Part shown: positions 21,462 to 29,047 of the stretch, piece by piece
How the letters are laid out: each line of letters opens with the position of its first letter
Position numbering within the stretch: the stretch's first letter is position 1
From: Holophagales bacterium UBA5704
GTDB lineage: Bacteria; Acidobacteriota; Thermoanaerobaculia; Multivoradales; UBA5704
Direction: 5' to 3'
NCBI GenBank assembly: GCA_002420005.1
Contig: DIHE01000152.1
Coordinates: 36,182-65,719, forward strand
Length of the DNA stretch: 29,538 nt
Program-made: the position numbers and the translations under genes
The notes under the pieces: generated by a model
The model's input: the letters and a program-made list of their open reading frames with translations, nothing else
What the model was told of the DNA's origin: nothing
Database searches by the model: none

Positions 21462-24400
21462 TTGCCGCTCCTCGCCACTCTCGCCCTCGCCGCCCTTTCC
21501 GCACTGCCGGCTTCTCCGGCCCTCCCCGCCGTGCTGGACGAAGGGCGGCCGATCGAGCAGGTGCTGGGGGGAGGCGAACGGCGCGAGCTCCGCATCGCGG
21601 CGGAGGCCGGCTGGTACGTCCGGGTGGAGATCGAGCAGGTGGGTGTCGACGTGGTGGCGAGCCTGGTGGGTCCCGACGGTGCCACTCTGTTGACGGCCGA
21701 TGATCCGGACGGGCTCGACGACGCGGAGATCCTGGCGGTGATCACCCCGGTGGCGGGTGAGCTGCGGCTGGTGATCACCGCGCACGATCCGCAGGCCGCA
21801 CCGGGGGCCTGCCGGGTGGCGTTGACGGCGCGGCGCCCGGCCGGGCCGGGGGACGCCGAGCGGGCCGCCGCCCAGGCGGCGTCGGCCGGCGCCGGGCTTC
21901 AGCGCGAGCGGCGGGATGCGATTCCGTTGCTGGAGGAGGCCCTCCGCCAATGGAAGGCCGCCGGAGAGGTCCGCAGCCAGATCGACACCCTGAACGAGCT
22001 CGGCGTCTTGAAGCTCTCGCTCGCCGACGTCGCCCCGGCCCGGGATGCCTTTCAGGCCGCTTTGACGCTGGCCCGCGAGATCGGCGATCCGAGGTGGCAG
22101 GCCCTCTCGAGCTCCAATCTGGCGACCGCCTTTCTGGCGCTCGGGCAGACCGCGCAGACGCAGGCGTTCTATGAGCAGGCCCTCGACCTGTGGAAACAGC
22201 TCGGCGACGCCGTCGGCCAGGGCCGGGCCCTCTATGGCCTCGGCGTGCTCTACCGCGACCGGGAAGATCTCGACCAGGCGCTGCGCCATCTCTCCGCGGC
22301 CCTCGCCATGCGGCGGCAGGCCGGAGACGTCGAAGGGGAGCTGGTGACGCTGCTCGCCCTGGCGGGAGTCCATCAGGCGCGCGGAGAAAAGGAGGAGGCG
22401 CTGGCGTGCCGGGATCGCGCCCTCGCTCTCAGCCGCGCGCCGGGGGGAGGAGGGAGCGAAGCATCCATCTTCCAGACCATGGCTTCCCTGCAGCGCCACG
22501 GCGGCGACCTGGGGGAGGCGGTGGCCAGCCTGCAGCAGGCGCTGGCCATCTACCACAGGTCCGGGGATGACCAGATGGAAGCCCGCGCCCTGTACAACCT
22601 CGGCTCCCTCTATCAGGACCTCGGAGCCCTCGACGAGGCGCAGCGCTCCTACGAGCGGGCGCTCGAGTTGTTCGGCGGCCAGAATCCGGAGGTCGAGGTC
22701 CGCCTGCTGAACGCGATCGGCTGGATCCTGTACCTGAAAGGCGACGTCCGGGGTGGGATCGGCTCGTACGATCGCGCCCTGGCGCTCGCCCGCCGCGAAG
22801 GAATCTCTTCCGGCATCGCCCAGGCGCTCGGCTTCACGGGCATCGCCTACGTCTCCCTCGGCCGCTCCAAGGAAGGGTTGGATCTGCTTCTCGAAGAGCT
22901 GGCCCTGCGGCGCAAGAACAGCGACCGATCCGGCGAAGCCAGAAGCCTGCTGGCGATCGGCACCGCCTGGCAGGCCCTCGGTGTCCTGGACAAGGCGGAA
23001 GCCGCCTTCCAGGATGCGCTGCTCCTGGGCCGGCAGGTGGGCGATCACGGCCTGGAAGCCACCTGTCTGTATCGCCGCGCCCGGCTCGACCGGCAGCGCG
23101 GCGACCTGCCGCAGGCGCTGGCGCGGGTCCGCGAGGCGCTCGAGATGATCGAATCGGTGCGCAGCCGGGTGACGAGCGAGAAGTTGCGGGTCACCTTCCT
23201 GGCCTCCAAGCGAGCCTGGTACGAGCTCTACGTCGATCTGCTGCTGCGCCGGGAGGCCGAGGAACCCGGCCGTGGCTATGCCGCGGAGGCCCTGCATGTG
23301 AGCGAACGGGCGCGCGCCCGGGGACTGCTCGACCTGATCGCCGAAGGGCGGATCGACGTTCAGGAAGGCGTCGCAGCCGACCTCAAGCAGCGGGAGTCCG
23401 AGCTCGGCGCCCGCCTTTCCTGGATCCAGGAGAGACTCGGGGACGTCCTCGCCGGCGGGTCCGAGAGCAGCCGTGCCGGAGACCTGCGCGCCCAGCTCGA
23501 CCGGGTCGGCGAAGAGATGGAGGACCTGGAAGACGAGATCCGGCGCCGGCATCCCCGGTACGCCGAGGTGCGCTACCCGACCCCTCTGCACCTCGAGCAG
23601 GTGCAGGCTCTCCTGGACGAGCGCACGGCCCTGCTCGAAACGTTCGTCGGCGAGGAGGCTTCGTACCTGTTCACGGTGACCCGCACCGGCCTTTCCGTCC
23701 ATCGGCTGCCGCCGGCGGCGGAGCTCGAACGCAAAGTGCAGGAGATCCGGTCCACGCTGGAAAAGCCGGGAATCCTCACCTTCGGCCGCTTCCTTAAGGC
23801 GGCGGGCGACCTCTACGCGACGCTTCTCGGCCCTGTGGCCGCACGGCTGGCGGGCACGCCGCACCTGCTGATCTCGCCGGACGGCCCCCTGTCGCTGTTC
23901 CCCTTCGAGGCGCTCCTGACCCACCCCGGCCAAGGACGCTCGTACAAGGACCTGCCCTATCTGGTGCGCGATCACGCCATCTCCTACGTGCCCTCGGCCA
24001 GCGTCCTCGGCGGCCTGCGCGAACCCCGGGCGGACAGCCGGCCGCCGCACCCGGCCCCCAAGGACCTCGTCGCGTTCGGCGATCCGGTCTATCCGGCCGG
24101 CGAGCCGGCGGCCGCTCCGGCCCGCGGCTCTCTCGCCACGTGGGCGGCACCGCCGCTCGCAGGGACGGAGCGCGAGGTCCAAGCCATCGCGGCCCTCTAC
24201 CCGCCGACCGCCGTCGAGCTCTACCTGCGCGAAGCGGCCACGGAGGACAACGTCAAGTCCAATCCGTTGATCCAGACCGCCCGCCGGATTCACTTCGCCA
24301 CCCACGGATTCGTCGACGAGGCGCGGCCACAGCTCTCGGGCCTGTTGCTCGCCCGCGACGCCCGGTCCCCGCAGGACGGGCTCCTCCAGGTGTACGAGAT

Positions 24401-24713
24401 CTTCAACCTGCGCCTGCAAGCCGACCTCGTCACCCTGTCGGCCTGCGAGACCGCCCTGGGCGAGCAGGTGACGGGCGAGGGCATGGTCGGGCTGACCCGG
24501 GCCTTCCTCTATGCCGGAGCCGACAGCCTTCTGGTCAGCCTCTGGCCGGTCTCCGACCGCTCCACCCCCGACCTGATGACCGGGTTCTACCGGCACCTGC
24601 GCGACCTGCGCCCGAAAGCCGTGGCCCTGCAGCAGGCGAAGCTCGAACGGATCGGTGCCGGGGACGAGCCCTATCGCTGGGCGCCGTTCATCCTTGCAGG
24701 AGACCCGCACTGA
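21462..24713 (+). CDS. Exported PPC-TPR-CHAT caspase-like protein (1083 aa)
   Basis: An Ala/Leu-rich signal peptide spans about residues 1-22. A beta-rich domain like the bacterial pre-peptidase C-terminal (PPC) fold follows at about 25-120 (GWYVRVEIEQVGVDVV, LVGPDG). A long array of TPR repeats runs from about 150 to 560, then a coiled-coil linker, and a C-terminal CHAT domain (about 780-1083). The caspase-type dyad is His948 (HFATHGF) and Cys995 (LSACETALGE). CHAT proteins are cysteine peptidases, often activated through their TPR arrays. The start is probably TTG at 21,462, with GGAG 6 bp before it; ATG and GTG candidates upstream are in other frames. It is divergent from the ECF sigma/anti-sigma pair. 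The periplasmic placement suggested by the signal peptide is unusual for a caspase-like effector. Confidence 0.88.
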   Translation: MPLLATLALAALSALPASPALPAVLDEGRPIEQVLGGGERRELRIAAEAGWYVRVEIEQVGVDVVASLVGPDGATLLTADDPDGLDDAEILAVITPVAGELRLVITAHDPQAAPGACRVALTARRPAGPGDAERAAAQAASAGAGLQRERRDAIPLLEEALRQWKAAGEVRSQIDTLNELGVLKLSLADVAPARDAFQAALTLAREIGDPRWQALSSSNLATAFLALGQTAQTQAFYEQALDLWKQLGDAVGQGRALYGLGVLYRDREDLDQALRHLSAALAMRRQAGDVEGELVTLLALAGVHQARGEKEEALACRDRALALSRAPGGGGSEASIFQTMASLQRHGGDLGEAVASLQQALAIYHRSGDDQMEARALYNLGSLYQDLGALDEAQRSYERALELFGGQNPEVEVRLLNAIGWILYLKGDVRGGIGSYDRALALARREGISSGIAQALGFTGIAYVSLGRSKEGLDLLLEELALRRKNSDRSGEARSLLAIGTAWQALGVLDKAEAAFQDALLLGRQVGDHGLEATCLYRRARLDRQRGDLPQALARVREALEMIESVRSRVTSEKLRVTFLASKRAWYELYVDLLLRREAEEPGRGYAAEALHVSERARARGLLDLIAEGRIDVQEGVAADLKQRESELGARLSWIQERLGDVLAGGSESSRAGDLRAQLDRVGEEMEDLEDEIRRRHPRYAEVRYPTPLHLEQVQALLDERTALLETFVGEEASYLFTVTRTGLSVHRLPPAAELERKVQEIRSTLEKPGILTFGRFLKAAGDLYATLLGPVAARLAGTPHLLISPDGPLSLFPFEALLTHPGQGRSYKDLPYLVRDHAISYVPSASVLGGLREPRADSRPPHPAPKDLVAFGDPVYPAGEPAAAPARGSLATWAAPPLAGTEREVQAIAALYPPTAVELYLREAATEDNVKSNPLIQTARRIHFATHGFVDEARPQLSGLLLARDARSPQDGLLQVYEIFNLRLQADLVTLSACETALGEQVTGEGMVGLTRAFLYAGADSLLVSLWPVSDRSTPDLMTGFYRHLRDLRPKAVALQQAKLERIGAGDEPYRWAPFILAGDPH

Positions 24714-24769
24714 TGAAATCTGTAACGCCGCCCGCCTTTGTCGCGCCGAGGAGGGTATACAAAATCAGT

Positions 24770-24788
24770 GAGCCGCCCCGGGCGGCTC
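24770..24788 (+). terminator. Terminator after the CHAT gene
   Basis: GAGCCGC and GCGGCTC form a 7-bp stem (up to 9 bp if the loop closes further) with a CCCGG loop, followed by TCCTTTCT. It lies 57 bp after the CHAT stop codon and before the next gene. The T-tract is weak, so read-through is likely. Confidence 0.55.
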
Positions 24789-24826
24789 TCCTTTCTACCA
24801 TGCAGCTCGAATGAGGGAGGAGCATC

Positions 24827-25210
24827 ATGCCTGACCCAAGCGATCCTTCGGTGGTTCCTGAAAGTAACGTTGCCGAGCCCAAGCCGGATCCCTGGATTCC
24901 CCCGCGGGCCAACGCCGCCCAGGCGGCGAGCATCGCCACCGGCGCCACCGGTGTGGCCCTGCTCGCCGGCAGCGAATCCTCCGGCACGGCGGAGGGCATG
25001 ATCGCGCTGCTGCCCGACCCGCACCGGGCCGTCGCCGCCGCGGCGCACCTCCTCGGAATCCAGCTCGACGCCTCGTCCTCCTGGACCTGGGGTTTCCTCC
25101 TCGTCGTCCTGAGCGTCGCCTTGAACATCTACAGCTTCGCCGTGCGCTATCGCTGGGCCCGGGCGGTCGAGGACGAGTACGCCGACCGCGTGGACCGGGG
25201 GAAGGCCTGA
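24827..25210 (+). CDS. Small membrane protein of unknown function (127 aa)
   Basis: A Pro/Asp-rich N-terminus (residues 1-28) precedes an Ala/Gly-rich hydrophobic stretch (about 30-50) and a strong membrane helix (about 86-107, TWGFLLVVLSVALNIYSF). The tail is charged (RYRWARAVEDEYADRVDRG). I do not recognise the family. A strong GGGAGGAG ribosome binding site lies 5 bp before the ATG. It follows the CHAT gene in the same direction after a weak terminator, so it could be a partner, target or anchor of the CHAT protein, which is inference from position only. Confidence 0.75.
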   Translation: MPDPSDPSVVPESNVAEPKPDPWIPPRANAAQAASIATGATGVALLAGSESSGTAEGMIALLPDPHRAVAAAAHLLGIQLDASSSWTWGFLLVVLSVALNIYSFAVRYRWARAVEDEYADRVDRGKA

Positions 25211-25243
25211 GCAACGGCGCGGGCGCCGGCGGGTGCCCATCGC

Positions 25244-25286
25244 TCCTCCCTTCCGGCTCTGGGTATACTGGAGCCGGAAGGGAGGA
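25244..25286 (+). promoter_or_regulatory. 16-bp perfect inverted repeat around the -10 box and ribosome binding site of the SIMPL gene
   Basis: TCCTCCCTTCCGGCTC (25,244-25,259) and its exact reverse complement (25,271-25,286) flank an 11-nt centre, TGGGTATACTG. The centre contains a -10 box TATACT (25,264-25,269). The right arm contains the GGGAGG ribosome binding site, 5 bp from the ATG at 25,291. A transcript starting near 25,276 would lack the left arm. A transcript reading in from the upstream gene would fold both arms together and hide the ribosome binding site. Confidence 0.7.
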
Positions 25287-25290
25287 TTGG

Positions 25291-26034
25291 ATGAACCGAT
25301 CTGTCGTCGCTCCGCTCGCCGCCTTGCTCTTGTCCTCGTTCGCGGCCCTGCCGGCCGCCGCCCAGGAGGGTCCCGTGTCGACCGAACCCATTCCCTCGTT
25401 GACCGTGTCGGCCGACGGCGAGGTCCGTTCCGCCCCGGACGAGGCCACCGTGCGCCTCGGCGTGTCGGTGCAGACGAAGACCGCCCAGGAGGCCCAGGAC
25501 CAGGTGAACCGGATCGCCGCAGCCGTCCTGGACGCCGTGGGCAAGCTCGGCGTGCCGGCCGCCCACATCCAGACCTCGGAGCTGAACCTCGGCCCCGTCT
25601 ACGGCCAGGGCCGCCCGGGCGGTGAGCTCCAGGAGCCGCAGATCGTCGGCTACCAGGCCTCCAACGTCGTCTCCATCCAGATCGTGGAGCTCGACAAGAT
25701 CGGCCCGGTGATCGACGCCGGCCTGGGCGCCGGAGCCAACCGCCTGGAGGGAGTCACCTTCGGCCTGCGCAACGACCGGCCGGCCCGCACGGCGGCCCTC
25801 CGGCAGGCGGTGGAAGAAGCCCGGGCGAAGGCGGAAACCCTCGCCGCCGGGCTCCAGGTCCGCCTCGTCCGCATCCTGGAGGTGACCGAAGGAGGGATCG
25901 CGGTGACCCCACAGCCGTTCTTCAAGTCCAGGAGCATGGCGATGGAATCGGCGATGGCCGACACCCCGGTTGCCGCCGGACAGGTGGGCGTGTCGGGGAG
26001 CGTCACGATCCGCTGGGAGATCGCCCCCCTGTGA
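25291..26034 (+). CDS. SIMPL domain (DUF541) periplasmic protein (247 aa)
   Basis: The signal peptide is MNRSVVAPL, a hydrophobic core, and PAAAQ with cleavage near residue 25. The mature part matches the SIMPL/DUF541 (YggE-like) family: LTVSADGEVRSAPDEATVRLGV (about 37-58) split by a helical region, the block IVGYQASNVVSIQI (about 119-132), LRNDRPARTAALRQAVEEA (about 159-177) and a C-terminal strand VSGSVTIRWEI. Proteins of this family are implicated in envelope or oxidative stress resistance, without a known enzymatic reaction. The ATG follows a GGGAGG ribosome binding site that lies inside a perfect inverted repeat. It is likely a single gene, or is co-transcribed with the hydrolase that follows. 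Confidence 0.9.
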   Translation: MNRSVVAPLAALLLSSFAALPAAAQEGPVSTEPIPSLTVSADGEVRSAPDEATVRLGVSVQTKTAQEAQDQVNRIAAAVLDAVGKLGVPAAHIQTSELNLGPVYGQGRPGGELQEPQIVGYQASNVVSIQIVELDKIGPVIDAGLGAGANRLEGVTFGLRNDRPARTAALRQAVEEARAKAETLAAGLQVRLVRILEVTEGGIAVTPQPFFKSRSMAMESAMADTPVAAGQVGVSGSVTIRWEIAPL

Positions 26035-26071
26035 ACGCCGCCGGATCTGCCCCTCCTGCTTCAGGGTGGCG

Positions 26072-26977
26072 ATGAAGAGCAGTGAGGGCTTCGCCTTCGT
26101 CCGGCCGGGCCTCCACCTCTACTACCGCATTCTGGGGGAGGGGACGGAGACCGTGGTGGTTCCCAATGCCAACTGGCTCGGGGAGCCGCTGCAGCCCTTG
26201 GCGGAGGGGCGGCGGCTGATCCTCTACGACCTGCGCAGCCGCGGCCGGTCGAGCGCCGTCACCGACGGCCGCCAGCTCAGCCTCGAAGACGACGTCCAGG
26301 ACCTCGAAGCGATCCGCCGCTACTTCAGCCTCGATCGCTTCACCCTCCTGGGCGCCTCCTACCAGGCCGCCGTCGCCGCCTGCTACGCCCTCGACAACCC
26401 GGGCCGGGTCGACCGCCTGCTGCTGGTCTGCCCGATCACCCCCATGGTGCCGGGAGAATGGGCCCAGGAGCTGCCGGCGGCCGAGGACCTGATCTTCCCG
26501 CCCGGCATCGCGCGGCTGGAGGAGCTGCGCCGCGAAGGGATCGCGGACGACGACCCGGTCACCTTCTGCCGCGCCTGGTTCACCCACTTCCTGCTCCCGG
26601 CCCAGATGGGCGAGCCGGCGGCCCTCTCCCGGTTCCCGCTCGCCGATGTCTGCTCGTTCCCCAACGAATGGCCGCAGCGCTCCGTCCCCCTCTTCTTCGA
26701 CCACGTCCTGCCGAAGATGGGCGCCTGGGACTTCCGGCCGCGCCTGGCGGGCCTCGACCTGCCCGTGCTCGTCCTTCAAGGGACGGACGACCTGGTCCCG
26801 CTCGAAGCGTCGCAAGAGTGGGCGGCGGCGGCACCGGAGGCCCGTTTCCTGGCGATCCCCGGAGCCGGCCATCATCCGTACCTGGAGAAGCCGCAGGAGT
26901 TCTTCGCCGCCGCCGAAGCCTTCCTGCGCGGCGGCTGGCCGCGCGGCGCCGAGAGCGTCGCCCGGCGGTCCCTCTGA
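26072..26977 (+). CDS. Alpha/beta hydrolase (301 aa)
   Basis: An alpha/beta-hydrolase-fold protein of unknown substrate. The nucleophile elbow is LLGASYQAAV, with Ser96 as nucleophile; the usual final Gly of G-x-S-x-G is Gln. Asp239 or Asp240 (QGTDDLVP) and His267 or His268 (GAGHHPYLEKP) complete the triad. The early strand LILYDLRSRGRSS is the common block after strand beta-4. A cap region spans about residues 125-215. There is no signal peptide, so it is cytoplasmic; proline iminopeptidase-like or esterase activity is possible. I chose the ATG at 26,072 because the longer frame overlaps the SIMPL gene, which ends 37 bp earlier. It ends 7 bp from the convergent alkyltransferase gene. Confidence 0.85.
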   Translation: MKSSEGFAFVRPGLHLYYRILGEGTETVVVPNANWLGEPLQPLAEGRRLILYDLRSRGRSSAVTDGRQLSLEDDVQDLEAIRRYFSLDRFTLLGASYQAAVAACYALDNPGRVDRLLLVCPITPMVPGEWAQELPAAEDLIFPPGIARLEELRREGIADDDPVTFCRAWFTHFLLPAQMGEPAALSRFPLADVCSFPNEWPQRSVPLFFDHVLPKMGAWDFRPRLAGLDLPVLVLQGTDDLVPLEASQEWAAAAPEARFLAIPGAGHHPYLEKPQEFFAAAEAFLRGGWPRGAESVARRSL

Positions 26978-26984
26978 GCAGGGC

Positions 26985-27539
26985 TCAGATCAGCTCGGTG
27001 CCGCGCTGTTCGAGGTCGAGCAGCCAGCGCTTGCGCTCGGTTCCCCCGACGTAGGCGCCGATCTGCGCCGGGTGGGCCACCGCGCGGTGGCAGGGGATGA
27101 GGATCGGCAAGGGGTTGCCGCACAGGATCTCCTCCACCCGGGAGGCTCCCTCCGGCACGCTCGCCGCTTCGGCGAGCACCTTGTACGTACGGGTCCGGCC
27201 ATACGGGATCCGTGCGGTCTCCTCGAGCACCCGCCGGATCTGCGCGTTGCCGGCGTCGCAAGGGCCGAGATCGAGCTCCAACTCGAGCTTGCGGCGCGCT
27301 CCGGCGAAATATTCGGAGAGGCGGCCGAAGATCTCGTCGAAGAGATCCTCCCCGTCGAGCCGGTGCAAGGGGATGAAGGTCTCGAGCTCGGCACCGGCCG
27401 GATCGAACCGGACAAGGGACACCGCACTCCCCCGCAGCTCCACGCCCAGCGCACCCAGCGGAGACGGCATCAGAGCCCGCGCCGGCTCTACGGAGACCGG
27501 CGGCGCCGCACCTTCCTCTGCATCCTCGGCATGCAACAT
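26985..27539 (-). CDS. ogt: Methylated-DNA--protein-cysteine S-methyltransferase (184 aa)
   Basis: A DNA repair protein that removes alkyl groups from O6-alkylguanine onto its own cysteine. The C-terminal active-site domain is complete: the helix-turn-helix region IPYGRTRTYKVLAEAASVPEGASR (positions in the frame about 105-128; only part quoted is diagnostic), the GNPLPILIPCHRAV block with acceptor Cys150, and a final helix. The N-terminal domain is short, beginning near SPLGALGVEL. I chose the ATG at 27,539; a longer frame to 27,650 is less likely since its first 37 residues are unlike the family. No strong ribosome binding site precedes either. It may be regulated by alkylation stress, but no Ada-type domain is present. 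Confidence 0.88.
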   Translation of the reverse strand: MLHAEDAEEGAAPPVSVEPARALMPSPLGALGVELRGSAVSLVRFDPAGAELETFIPLHRLDGEDLFDEIFGRLSEYFAGARRKLELELDLGPCDAGNAQIRRVLEETARIPYGRTRTYKVLAEAASVPEGASRVEEILCGNPLPILIPCHRAVAHPAQIGAYVGGTERKRWLLDLEQRGTELI

Positions 27540-27732
27540 CGAACGGAGGGTAACCCAAGCGGCGCGCCTGGCGCAAACGATTTCGCTCCGCCACCTGTTT
27601 TCACCGGAGACGGCAACTCCGGTCCCCTTTGGGCCGCCCATCGTTTCCAAGGAATTCCTGAATTCGGCAAACCATCTCCCGCAACGGTAACTGCCGGCTC
27701 ACCGTAAAGCCTTTCCGGGCAAGGAGTTATGC
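27540..27732. other. Intergenic region between divergent alkyltransferase and XRE genes
   Basis: About 190 bp of clearly lower GC than the flanking genes. It contains a short AATTC-based palindromic patch (about 27,652-27,667). I see no coding frame, and no clear promoter for the alkyltransferase gene. Confidence 0.3.
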
Positions 27733-27761
27733 TTGATCGGCACGTTGCGTGCGGGTACATT
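27733..27761 (+). promoter_or_regulatory. Leaderless promoter of the first XRE regulator
   Basis: TTGATC (-35, 27,733-27,738), a 17-bp spacer and TACATT (-10, 27,756-27,761) are followed after 6 bp (TGCCGC) by the ATG at 27,768. Transcription would start at or next to the A of the ATG. The stretch TGCGTGCGGGTACATTTGCC is closely matched before the second XRE gene. Confidence 0.65.
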
Positions 27762-27767
27762 TGCCGC

Positions 27768-28295
27768 ATGCATCTGTTCTACCTGATCGGAGAAACCCTC
27801 CGCCGCATCCGCAACGAGCGGGGCAAGACCCTGGCCCAGATCGGCAAGGAAGCCGGGGTCGGGCGCGGCCAGCTGTCGCGGATCGAGAACTCCCACCAGA
27901 AGGCGACCTTCGTCACCCTCTCCAAGATCCTCGTCTCCCAGGGGATCAGCCGGCGCGAGTTCTTCCGCCGGTATGAGCTGGTGGAGGCGGAGGCCCTGGG
28001 GCTGCAGAACGACGAGGTCTCCGCAGCCGGCGGGGCGGCGGCCGAGGAGTGGCCCGCCGAGGTCCGCCAGGCCTTGAAGCAGGTCGAGTCCTTCGTCAGC
28101 GCCGCCTTCCTGCAGCCCCGCCCGGTGGCGCAGGGGACTCTCGAGCTCGGAGATCTCGTCATCCTGTTTCGGGTGGTGTCGAAAAATCCGCCGCCGAGCC
28201 CCGATGTCCCCGCGGCTCCCCCTGCCGTCGACACGCCGCCGCCGGCCCCCGAGCCCCCCAAGAAACGCCCCGGGCGGCCTCGCAAGGCCTCCTGA
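27768..28295 (+). CDS. XRE-family regulator with C-terminal AT-hook-like tail (175 aa)
   Basis: A helix-turn-helix DNA-binding domain spans about residues 3-62. It includes the recognition region KTLAQIGKEAGVGRGQLSRI (20-39) and a helix KILVSQGISRREFF. A linker rich in Ala and Glu follows, then a beta-rich segment (about 118-138). A Pro-rich tail ends in KKRPGRPRK (165-173), which fits the AT-hook core GRP flanked by basic residues. The ATG at 27,768 is preferred over the one at 27,729 because family sequence and the alignment with the paralogue start there, and because a promoter places the transcription start at this codon. The targets are unknown; the conserved promoter shared with the next gene suggests self- and cross-regulation. 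Confidence 0.85.
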   Translation: MHLFYLIGETLRRIRNERGKTLAQIGKEAGVGRGQLSRIENSHQKATFVTLSKILVSQGISRREFFRRYELVEAEALGLQNDEVSAAGGAAAEEWPAEVRQALKQVESFVSAAFLQPRPVAQGTLELGDLVILFRVVSKNPPPSPDVPAAPPAVDTPPPAPEPPKKRPGRPRKAS

Positions 28296-28453
28296 CCCCG
28301 CCTTTTTCGCACCAACCCGGCGGAGCCGGCTGTGACAACCTTCGCGGTTTGACCGGAGCCGCCGGGCTTGCGGCGGTGCCGAATTCCTGCCACGAGATGC
28401 CGGAAAGCTTCTCTAACTATCGCGCTAAGTGTCGCAACTTGAGATGTTTACTC

Positions 28454-28483
28454 TTGCATACCCCGCGTGCGTGCCGATACATT
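28454..28483 (+). promoter_or_regulatory. Leaderless promoter of the second XRE regulator
   Basis: TTGCAT (-35, 28,454-28,459), an 18-bp spacer and TACATT (-10, 28,478-28,483) are followed after 6 bp (TTCCGC) by the ATG at 28,490. The layout and much of the spacer (GCGTGCG) match the promoter of the first XRE gene. Upstream at 28,359-28,376 lies a CCGCCG/CGGCGG hairpin without a T-tract. Confidence 0.65.
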
Positions 28484-28489
28484 TTCCGC

Positions 28490-28945
28490 ATGGGCATGTT
28501 CCTCAACCTGGGTAGGACCCTCAGTCTGCTTCGCGAGCTTCGCGGCAAGAGCCAGGCACGGGTGGCACGCGAAGCGGGGATCGGGAAGAGCCAGCTCTCG
28601 AAGTACGAGAACGGCAAGGAGCTTCCCAAGCTGGACTCTCTGGAGAAGGTGTTGAAGGCGCTGGAGGTCGGGCATTTCGAGTTTTTCTACACCCTCTACC
28701 TGGTCGATCAGCGGGCCGCCAGCCTGGGCCGGGGAGGATTGGAGGAGAGCCCGTTGGCGCCGAGCCCGGATGAGCCGCTCTACCTGCCGTCCCTCGTCCT
28801 CAAGGGCAGCGCGCTCATGTCCACCGCGACAGACCAGGCCTTCGCCCGGCTGTTCGCCGACATTCTCCTGCTCTACCGCAGCGTGTTCGAGCAGGCTGTG
28901 TTGCCGGTGAAGGTTCCGGAGGAGGACGAGCCGGCCGCGCGGTGA
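28490..28945 (+). CDS. XRE-family regulator, paralogue of the upstream gene (151 aa)
   Basis: The helix-turn-helix domain spans about residues 5-60, with KSQARVAREAGIGKSQLSKY (20-39) and LEKVLKALEVGHFEFFYTLY after it. The N-terminal 65 residues align with the first XRE regulator (LGRTL, RGKSQARVAREAG against IGETL, RGKTLAQIGKEAG), so the two arose by duplication. The rest (66-151) is different: a short Pro/Ser linker and a helical end (QAFARLFADILLLYRSVFEQ) that may mediate dimerisation. It has no AT-hook. The start ATG (28,490) is in register with the first gene; an ATG two codons later is possible. It has its own leaderless promoter. Confidence 0.85.
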   Translation: MGMFLNLGRTLSLLRELRGKSQARVAREAGIGKSQLSKYENGKELPKLDSLEKVLKALEVGHFEFFYTLYLVDQRAASLGRGGLEESPLAPSPDEPLYLPSLVLKGSALMSTATDQAFARLFADILLLYRSVFEQAVLPVKVPEEDEPAAR

Positions 28946-29007
28946 TCCTCCGGGGGGGCGCGGTGGCGGGGCCTACCCCGGGGCGTGGGGCGCACCGCCG
29001 ATGTGGC

Positions 29008-29016
29008 TGCTACGAT
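29008..29016 (+). promoter_or_regulatory. Candidate extended -10 promoter of maeB
   Basis: TGC followed by TACGAT (29,011-29,016) fits an extended -10. The transcription start would be near 29,023, giving a leader of about 25 nt that holds the AAGGAG ribosome binding site. Confidence 0.4.
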
Positions 29017-29047
29017 CGCGTTGCTGCGCCTTCCAAGGAGCCCCGCC

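Noticed and set aside
21384..24710. 1108-codon minus-strand open frame opposite the CHAT gene
   Set aside because: Shadow of the TPR-CHAT gene; its composition has no recognisable domain and the plus-strand protein has intact motifs.
28359..28376. Terminator after the first XRE gene
   Set aside because: CCGCCG/CGGCGG can form a stem but is not followed by T residues.
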